From contig NZ_JABFDM010000003.1 in NCBI RefSeq assembly GCF_013178945.1, positions 558,001 to 622,000 of the forward strand: a stretch of DNA of 64,000 nt, in the 5' to 3' direction. Of the stretch, positions 58,964 to 64,000 are shown piece by piece; within the stretch, counting starts at the first letter, position 1, and each line of letters opens with the position of its first letter. Made by a program: the position numbers and the translations under genes. A model generated the notes under the pieces. That model saw nothing but the letters and a program-made list of their open reading frames with translations. It ran no database searches and was not told where the DNA came from. Source of the DNA: Bradyrhizobium aeschynomenes. Its GTDB lineage: Bacteria > Pseudomonadota > Alphaproteobacteria > Rhizobiales > Xanthobacteraceae.

Positions 58964-58982
58964 GCGCGGAGAGCTGACGCCG

Positions 58983-59462
58983 ATGAGCGCTCAGTCCACA
59001 TCCTCGCCGGACTCAGCCGTCGTGCTCAGCACCACCGTTCCGGCGCGGGTGCTGCGGCATGATCCGCAATATGGCATGTCGACGTTGTTCTTCGCCGACG
59101 GCGAGCTGCGCGTGCCGATGGTCGATGCCGCTGTCGACGCCGGCGTGTCCGTGACCATCGAGGCCCGCGACGTGTCGATCGCGCTGTCGCGGCCGATGGA
59201 TGTGTCGATCACCAACCGGCTGCCCGGCCGGATCGAGGAGATCCTGCCGCTCGATCCGCCCTATGTGCGCGTCACGTTCGATCTCGGTGCGACGAAGCTG
59301 CACGCCTTGGTCACGCTGGAGTCCGTCGAGCGGCTGGCGCTGGAGCCGGATTTGTCGGCCTGGGCGATGATCAAGAGCGTTGCGATCGGACCCGGCGCGG
59401 TTCGGCCTTCGGAGCTGCCTCGGCCGCGCCGCTGGCCCGCTTCTGATAGCGGGGATCCGTAG
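58983..59462 (+). CDS. Stand-alone ModC-type TOBE (molybdate-binding) protein
   Basis: 159-aa protein from ATG 58983. It looks like the C-terminal regulatory region of a molybdate ABC ATPase without the ATPase: 'VPARVLRHDPQYGMSTLFFA', 'VTIEARDVSIALSRPMDVSI', 'TNRLPGRIEEILPLD' and 'LHALVTLESVERLALEPDLS' follow the order of ModC TOBE domains. No Walker motifs are present, and the upstream gene is serA. Such a protein could bind molybdate or tungstate as a store or sensor (Mop-like). Its last 92 bases overlap modE in convergent orientation. The complete modC at 61.5-62.6 kb has a different C-terminus, so this is not a simple duplicate. Confidence 0.75.
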   Translation: MSAQSTSSPDSAVVLSTTVPARVLRHDPQYGMSTLFFADGELRVPMVDAAVDAGVSVTIEARDVSIALSRPMDVSITNRLPGRIEEILPLDPPYVRVTFDLGATKLHALVTLESVERLALEPDLSAWAMIKSVAIGPGAVRPSELPRPRRWPASDSGDP

Positions 59463-59793
59463 CCTTCTGCAACTCGGCGAGCGCCGCAGCGGTGGCCGTG
59501 CGGGTGCGTCGCTCCATCGAGCGATACAGCGCGATCAGCCGCTCGCCGAACGGCGTGATCTCGGCCCCGCCGCCCCGCCGTCCCGGATGAGTCTCGAACA
59601 CCGGCGTTTCGAAGGTGCGGTTGAGCGCATCGACCATCAGCCAGCACTTGCGATAGGAGATGCCGCTTGCGCGCGCCGCGCCCAGGATCGAACGCTCCTT
59701 GCGGATGAACTCGATCAACTGCAGATCCTCGGGCGACAGGCTGCCGCCATTGCTGAAGGTGATGATCAGTTCGATCTGCGCTGCGCGCTTCAT
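59371..59793 (-). CDS. modE: ModE-family regulator lacking molybdate-binding domains
   Basis: 140-aa protein (ATG 59793; GTG 59814 is possible). Residues about 20-100 are the ModE/LysR-type winged helix: 'LSPEDLQLIEFIRKERSILG', 'AARASGISYRKCWLMVDALN' and 'FETHPGRRGGGAEITPFGER'. The C-terminus (about 115-140) is Ala/Arg-rich and disordered, without the two TOBE domains that bind molybdate in E. coli ModE. It may sense molybdate through a partner, or act constitutively. Two ModE-box-like dyads upstream of the yqeB gene are candidate targets. Confidence 0.88.
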   Translation of the reverse strand: MKRAAQIELIITFSNGGSLSPEDLQLIEFIRKERSILGAARASGISYRKCWLMVDALNRTFETPVFETHPGRRGGGAEITPFGERLIALYRSMERRTRTATAAALAELQKATDPRYQKRASGAAEAAPKAEPRRVRSQRS

Positions 59794-59814
59794 GTCCGTC
59801 CGATCTGGCGTCAC

Positions 59815-59833
59815 ATGACTCTGATCATGTCAT
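59815..59833. promoter_or_regulatory. Short dyad upstream of modE
   Basis: ATGAC (59815-59819) and GTCAT (59829-59833) are exact reverse complements with nine bases between. It lies just before the modE start and touches the end of the DUF2478 gene. It could be an operator, but does not match the ModE box. Confidence 0.3.
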
Positions 59834-60381
59834 ACGCATGCCCGCGATGTCATGACCCGACGAGACCAGTCCGTCAACCAGGCGGCGCGCCGCGCGATTT
59901 CGGCTGGCACGTACTCAGCCAACCCGCCGGTATAATTTTGCCACTCACCCATCATCGCCGGCGAAACCGCGGTGATGACCGGAAGTCCGGCGGAGATCGC
60001 CGAGCCGAATGCGTCGGCGAGGCCGCTGCCCGCCGCTTCCTGTTTGCCGAACTTGCTGAGGATGACGACGTCGGTACCGCGCGCGATCGATTGCTCGACC
60101 GCGGCGCAGGCAAGCACGAGGCCTTCCGGATCGAGGTGGCAGGCCTGCGATCCCGGGCCGAGATCCTGCGAGATCGAGAACACGCTGCCATCGTCGAGGC
60201 TGCGCAGCATCATGGCCTTGCACGGCCTCGTCTTGTCGACGCTGCTCTCGATCACGCCGGAGACGCGCAGCCCCATGCCTGCGAGCCGCTTGGCAAGCTC
60301 GTCGAGCAGATCCTGGATCACACTGGACGCGGCGCCCTGCAGCGCCACGATCTGACGCGTCCCGACCTCAGCGACATCCAT
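59830..60381 (-). CDS. DUF2478-family protein of molybdenum loci
   Basis: 183-aa protein from ATG 60381 with a strong AGGAGGA five to eleven bases upstream. It begins with a P-loop-like strand ('QIVALQGAASSVIQDLLDEL'), followed by 'GMGLRVSGVIESSVDK' and 'DVVILSKFGKQEAAGSGLAD', matching DUF2478, a family of unknown function often found beside molybdate genes. A nucleotide-binding role is suggested by the fold but the Walker lysine is not evident. It is 11 bases after the YqeB-family gene in the same operon. Confidence 0.8.
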   Translation of the reverse strand: MDVAEVGTRQIVALQGAASSVIQDLLDELAKRLAGMGLRVSGVIESSVDKTRPCKAMMLRSLDDGSVFSISQDLGPGSQACHLDPEGLVLACAAVEQSIARGTDVVILSKFGKQEAAGSGLADAFGSAISAGLPVITAVSPAMMGEWQNYTGGLAEYVPAEIARRAAWLTDWSRRVMTSRACV

Positions 60382-60392
60382 GGCAGTCCTCC

Positions 60393-61256
60393 TCACACAT
60401 TGGCGGAGACGCGGCCCGCTTTCCGACCGGTTTGCATGATCTCGTGGACGGCTGAGACGACGCTCGCTGCGATCGACCGCCCGCGGTCGTCCATGCCGGT
60501 CCAGGCGGCGTGGCGGCCGCGTGGATCGATCTCCAGCAGCTTGACGTTGGCCGGCACGCGCAAACCGTCGCGCGCGATGCCGCGCAGCGCGCCATCGAGC
60601 GGCGCCAGCACCGGCGCGCCGCCGAGCGAGCCGAGCTGCAGTCCCTTGTAGACGCGGGTGCCGATGTCGAGCGGCGTATGCCAGACGGCGTCCTGGTCGG
60701 AATAGACGAAGCGCTCGCGGCCGGCGCCGCCGAGCGCGCGCGCCTTGCCGTCCGCGTCGCGCGTGGTGCCGCGCGCCACGATCGCGCCTGTCTCGCAAGG
60801 ATGCGTCTCGATCGCGATGTCGCAATTGTGCCCGACCGCAAAGCGTGGCCCGATGCCGACCGCGATGCCGGCGACGCCGCGCAGATCGGGCGTGGCCAGA
60901 TGCTTCTGCATCCGCGCGTCGACGATGACCGCGGGATAGCGGAACGCGATGATGTCGGTGAGATGCATCCCGGTGACGGCGACCTGGTCGGGCTCGCGAT
61001 GAATGCGCACGACGTCCGCGATGCCCTCGGCCCGGCAGCCGATCACGCCGTCGATGTCGCACGCCTCACCGTAGAGGACGTCGTGAAACGCCATTCCGCG
61101 TCGGATCACCGGCGGAAAGGCGTCATGGCAGAGAACGAGCGCGAAGCGTACCTGGCTGAGCTTTGCCGCGATCGCCGAGGCGATCTCGTTGGTGCCCAGC
61201 ACCAGCGCGAGCGGCTTGGGCGCGTTCGGATGCCAGGTGACGGCGGCGGCTTTCAT
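60393..61256 (-). CDS. YqeB-family molybdenum-hydroxylase maturation protein
   Basis: 287-aa protein. Hallmarks of the EF2563/YqeB family are 'LVLGTNEIASAIAAKLSQVR' (Rossmann-like start), 'LCHDAFPPVIRRGMAFHDVL', 'VGIGPRFAVGHNCDIAIETH' and 'APLDGALRGIARDGLRVPAN' followed by 'LLEIDPRG'. Family members are linked to maturation of selenium-dependent molybdenum hydroxylases; in organisms without that system they are less understood. It is first in the leftward pair with DUF2478, and two ModE-box-like dyads lie 120-170 bases before its start, so expression is probably molybdate-dependent. Confidence 0.82.
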   Translation of the reverse strand: MKAAAVTWHPNAPKPLALVLGTNEIASAIAAKLSQVRFALVLCHDAFPPVIRRGMAFHDVLYGEACDIDGVIGCRAEGIADVVRIHREPDQVAVTGMHLTDIIAFRYPAVIVDARMQKHLATPDLRGVAGIAVGIGPRFAVGHNCDIAIETHPCETGAIVARGTTRDADGKARALGGAGRERFVYSDQDAVWHTPLDIGTRVYKGLQLGSLGGAPVLAPLDGALRGIARDGLRVPANVKLLEIDPRGRHAAWTGMDDRGRSIAASVVSAVHEIMQTGRKAGRVSANV

Positions 61257-61374
61257 GCGGATGACCTCGTGTTGCGAGATCGAATGAGCAAGCCGCGGGC
61301 CAGATTGTCATGCGCCGATCAACTTGTTCATTGCATTGAGGAAAAGCAAACGGGCATCGGCTCGTCTGCTTCTT

Positions 61375-61398
61375 AGCTATATTGTTTAGGATATAACA
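61375..61398. promoter_or_regulatory. ModE-box-like dyad 1
   Basis: GCTATAT (61376-61382), eight bases, ATATAAC (61391-61397). The E. coli ModE box CGCTATAT-N8-ATATAACG has the same half-sites and spacing; here only the outermost bases differ. It lies upstream of the yqeB-DUF2478 pair. Confidence 0.75.
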
Positions 61399-61403
61399 TT
61401 GAA

Positions 61404-61427
61404 TGCTGTATTGTCGCTTATACAACA
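61404..61427. promoter_or_regulatory. ModE-box-like dyad 2
   Basis: GCTGTAT (61405-61411), eight bases, ATACAAC (61420-61426): the same architecture as dyad 1 with T to G and A to C changes that keep the symmetry. The two dyads are 29 bases apart, about three helical turns, so they could be bound side by side on one face. Confidence 0.65.
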
Positions 61428-61463
61428 CGGCACGATGGTGCGGAGGGTGGTGGCGTGTGCCGA

Positions 61464-62558
61464 TCAGGCGACGGGCTCTTCGCGCCGAACCAGTGCGACG
61501 CCCTTGACCTGGGCGTAGACGGCAAGCCCCGCCCGCAGGCCGAGCTCGTTCCACGAGCGTTGGGTGACCCGCGACAGCAACCGCGCACCCTGGCCGTCCT
61601 CGCCGAGGCCGAGCAGGGCGGTGACGCGGTGGTCCGACTGGCTGCGGATTTCCAGGATCTTCGCGCGCAGCACGTTGACGATGGTGCTGCGGCTCGGCGT
61701 TTCCACGGCGAGGCTGACGTCATCGGCCAGCACGCGCAGGCGGCGGCGCGTTCCGGATGCAAGCGGCTCGGCCGGCAGCACGAAATGCCCGCCCGGCACC
61801 GCAAGCGTCACCATGCCGTCGATGGCGTCGTGCTTCAGAACGGTGGCATCGAGACTCACCGCAGCATCGCGCGAGAGCGCGAGCGGCAGTGTCAGGTCGG
61901 CCTGGAGCACGGACAGCGGGCCCGAAGCCAGGACGCTGCCGTTGCGCATCAGCACCAGCTGATCGGCGAGTCGCTCGACCTCGGCGATATCGTGGCTGAT
62001 GTAGAGGATCGGCAGGTCGAGCGCGGCGTGGAGCCGCTCCAGATAGGGCAGGATCTCGTCCTTGGTCATCTGGTCGAGCGCCGACAGCGGCTCGTCCATC
62101 AGCAGCAGCTTGGGCTGGCTGAGCAGAGCGCGGCCGATCGCCACGCGCTGCCGCTCGCCGCCGGACAGATGGCGCGGCGAGCGCTCCAGCAGCTTGGCAA
62201 TGCCCAGCAGCGACACGACCTCATCGAAGCCGATGGCGGTGGGGCCGGTCGGGCCGGGATGCCCGTACATCAGATTGCGGCGGACGGAGAAGTGCGGAAA
62301 CAGATTGGCTTCCTGAAAGACGTAGCCGATCGGGCGCTTGTGCACTGGGCGGAAGGTCTTCTCGTCCTGCCAGACGTCACCGGCCACCGAGCATCGTCCG
62401 TCCAGGCGGTTGAGGCCGGCGATGCTGCGCATGACGGCGGTCTTGCCGCAGCCGGATGGGCCGAAGATTGCGGTGACGCCGCGCGCCGGTACCTCGAACC
62501 GTGCGTTCAGCTCGAAGCGCCCGAGCGTACCGTGGAAGTCGACCTTCACGGTGCTCAT
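61464..62558 (-). CDS. modC: Molybdate ABC transporter ATPase ModC
   Basis: 364-aa ATPase from ATG 62558, overlapping the modB stop (ATGA). Walker A is 'GPSGCGKT' (33-40), the signature '[16 protein letters not shown]' begins at 131, and Walker B is 'LLLMDEP' (151-157). The C-terminal TOBE domain (about 290-355) has '[20 protein letters not shown]' and '[20 protein letters not shown]', which binds molybdate for feedback inhibition. It powers molybdate import with ModB and ModA. Confidence 0.95.
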   Translation of the reverse strand: MSTVKVDFHGTLGRFELNARFEVPARGVTAIFGPSGCGKTAVMRSIAGLNRLDGRCSVAGDVWQDEKTFRPVHKRPIGYVFQEANLFPHFSVRRNLMYGHPGPTGPTAIGFDEVVSLLGIAKLLERSPRHLSGGERQRVAIGRALLSQPKLLLMDEPLSALDQMTKDEILPYLERLHAALDLPILYISHDIAEVERLADQLVLMRNGSVLASGPLSVLQADLTLPLALSRDAAVSLDATVLKHDAIDGMVTLAVPGGHFVLPAEPLASGTRRRLRVLADDVSLAVETPSRSTIVNVLRAKILEIRSQSDHRVTALLGLGEDGQGARLLSRVTQRSWNELGLRAGLAVYAQVKGVALVRREEPVA

Positions 62559-63244
62559 GACGCGCGTCGCGTCATCTTCTTCTCGATCAGCATCATTGTC
62601 AGAATGACGCCGAACGAGAACACGACCATGCCGAGCGCCAGCACCGAGGCTTCGGTCCATTGCGAGGTCTCGACGTAGTCGTAGATCGCGACCGACAGCA
62701 CCTTCGTCCTGCCGGGAATGTTGCCGCCGATCATCAGCACGACGCCGAACTCGCCGACGGTGTGGGCAAAGCCGAGGATCGCGCCGGTGAGGAAGCCGGG
62801 GCTCGCCAGCGGGACGGCGATCGTCCAGAACGCGCGCCATGGCGACGCCCGCAGCGTGGCGGCTGCTTCCAGGGGCTTCTCGCCCATCGCTTCGAAGGCG
62901 TTGCGGATCGGCTGCACGACAAACGGCATCGAGAACAGCACCGAGCCGATCACGAGGCCCGGAAAAGTGAAGGCCAGGGTGCGCGCGCCCCACAAGGAAG
63001 CGAGCGCCCCGCCCGGACCGCTCGGGCCGAGCGCGACCAGCAGGTAGAAGCCGAGCACGGTCGGCGGAAGCACCAGCGGAATCGCCACCAGCGCTGCGAC
63101 CGCCTCCTTCCACCACGCCTGCGACCGCGCCAGCCACCATGCGATCGGTGTTCCCAAGATCATCAGAATGACGGTCGTGATCGCCGCCAATTCGAGGGTC
63201 AGGCTGACCGGTTGCCAGATGTCGGCTGGGACGTGGAGGTTCAT
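62555..63244 (-). CDS. modB: Molybdate ABC transporter permease ModB
   Basis: 229-aa inner-membrane permease with five helices. The EAA coupling loop appears as '[20 protein letters not shown]', and '[16 protein letters not shown]' is the ModB signature. It forms the channel as a homodimer. It lies 24 bases after modA and overlaps modC by four bases in the order modA-modB-modC. Confidence 0.95.
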   Translation of the reverse strand: MNLHVPADIWQPVSLTLELAAITTVILMILGTPIAWWLARSQAWWKEAVAALVAIPLVLPPTVLGFYLLVALGPSGPGGALASLWGARTLAFTFPGLVIGSVLFSMPFVVQPIRNAFEAMGEKPLEAAATLRASPWRAFWTIAVPLASPGFLTGAILGFAHTVGEFGVVLMIGGNIPGRTKVLSVAIYDYVETSQWTEASVLALGMVVFSFGVILTMMLIEKKMTRRAS

Positions 63245-63268
63245 TCCTGGAGGTTCGTCGATAAGGGC

Positions 63269-64000
63269 TCAGCTGCCGGATTTCGGATCCAGAGCATAGC
63301 CGAACTTCTCGATGACCGCACGGGCTTCCGGAGTCCTAAGAAAGGTCAGGAACGCGGTCGCCGCCTCGTTGCCGGCGGATGACTTCAACAGCACGGCATC
63401 CTGACGGATCTCGCTGTAGAGGGTCTGCGGCACCAGCCAGCGCGAGCCGCCCGCATTCGGCATCAGCTGCGACAGCGCGACGAAGCCGACCTCGGCATTG
63501 CCGGTATCGACGAACTGGAACGCCTGCGAGATCGTGTTGCCCTGGACGATCTTGGGCTGGATCGTCTCATAGAGCTTGAGCGCCTTCAGCGTCTCGATCG
63601 CGGCGGCGCCATAGGGCGCGGCCGTGGGATTGGCGATCGACAGCTTGTTGAACGCGTTCGCCTTCAGCGTTTCCTCGCCTTTCACCGCGTTCGGGTCCTT
63701 GCTCCACAGCACGAGCTTGCCGATCGCATAGGTGAAGCGGCTCTCGGCGACGCCGAGGCCCTCGTCGACAAGCTTCTTCGGCCGTTCGTCGTCGGCGGAG
63801 AGCAGGATCGCGAACGGCGCGTTCTCCTTGATCTGGGTGTAGAACTGCCCGGACGAGCCGAAGCTCAGCACCAGCTCGTGGCCCGTCTTGGCCTTGAACA
63901 GGCCCGCGATCTCCTTGGCCGGCTCGGTGAAATTGGCGGCGACGGCGATGTTGGCGCTGCCGGCAAAGGCGTTCGCGCCGGTCAAGAGGGCAACGACGGC
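63269..64000 (-). CDS. modA: Molybdate-binding periplasmic protein ModA (5' end beyond window)
   Basis: 243 codons are visible; the frame continues past the right edge, where '[15 protein letters not shown]' is the end of a signal peptide. The mature protein starts '[20 protein letters not shown]' and has the oxyanion-binding segments '[20 protein letters not shown]', '[20 protein letters not shown]' and '[13 protein letters not shown]', all typical of ModA. It captures molybdate or tungstate for ModBC. Confidence 0.94.
   Translation of the reverse strand, partial: AVVALLTGANAFAGSANIAVAANFTEPAKEIAGLFKAKTGHELVLSFGSSGQFYTQIKENAPFAILLSADDERPKKLVDEGLGVAESRFTYAIGKLVLWSKDPNAVKGEETLKANAFNKLSIANPTAAPYGAAAIETLKALKLYETIQPKIVQGNTISQAFQFVDTGNAEVGFVALSQLMPNAGGSRWLVPQTLYSEIRQDAVLLKSSAGNEAATAFLTFLRTPEARAVIEKFGYALDPKSGS

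Noticed and set aside
58983..59462. TOBE protein as a truncated modC pseudogene
   Set aside because: It has a proper ATG, no trace of ATPase sequence upstream and an intact domain, so a functional stand-alone protein is more likely, though degeneration is not excluded.

Overview
The window is GC-rich alphaproteobacterial chromosome, most probably from Bradyrhizobium or a close relative. Supporting signs are the GC3-rich codon use with very long antisense ORFs, a short palindromic element typical of these genomes between kdpB and kdpC, a long dispersed structured repeat near 34 kb, an FNR/FixK-type box at 12.98 kb, and several small proteins that look like Rhizobiales hypotheticals. No CRISPR array, insertion sequence, phage or plasmid gene was found. 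The window has one tRNA and no rRNA.

Layout. 1-3.4 kb: chemosensory genes, namely a three-CheW-domain adaptor cut by the left edge and a soluble MCP with two signalling hairpins. 3.4-7.3 kb: gene-poor, with small hypothetical genes, a probable frame-broken remnant and tRNA-Ile(CAU). 7.5-10.6 kb: two orphan periplasmic binding proteins and a CDF-like transporter. 10.6-12.3 kb: mobA, mobB and a TusA-like protein. 13.0-14.7 kb: an oxalate/formate-type MFS antiporter with a perfect FNR/FixK-type box upstream. 14.8-16.0 kb: three small leftward genes. 16.37-24.6 kb: a complete kdp potassium system (a 27-aa small membrane ORF, kdpF, A, B, C, D, E). 24.7-26.0 kb: a DUF2130 protein. 26.1-31.4 kb: an RND efflux operon with two adaptor lipoproteins, divergent from a TetR regulator, with a 30-bp dyad between them. 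32.4-33.35 kb: a small membrane protein and a frameshifted secreted protein.

34.5-49.7 kb is a purine-acquisition and degradation island: PuuD-type membrane urate oxidase, NCS2 purine permease, a fused Fe-S/molybdopterin xanthine dehydrogenase subunit plus its FAD subunit, an 8-oxoguanine/guanine deaminase-type amidohydrolase, a four-gene BMP-family nucleoside/nucleobase ABC importer, a Tsx-like outer-membrane protein and a CDA-fold deaminase. Together they could bring purines across both membranes, deaminate guanine-type bases to xanthine and oxidise xanthine to urate and beyond.

49.7-54.7 kb: a CDF transporter, a DUF378 protein, an MFS transporter, a DeoR regulator, and dgoK-dgoA for the last steps of galactonate catabolism. 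54.8-57.4 kb: a Baeyer-Villiger-type monooxygenase fused to an HSL-type alpha/beta hydrolase. 57.7-59.0 kb: serA. 59.0-64.0 kb: a molybdenum locus with a stand-alone ModC-type TOBE protein, a ModE regulator reduced to its DNA-binding half, a DUF2478 protein, a YqeB-family molybdenum-hydroxylase maturation protein, and modC-modB-modA running off the right edge. Two tandem ModE-box-like dyads lie upstream of the yqeB-DUF2478 pair. Molybdenum links several parts of the window: uptake (mod), cofactor modification (mobA/mobB) and a molybdoenzyme (xanthine dehydrogenase).
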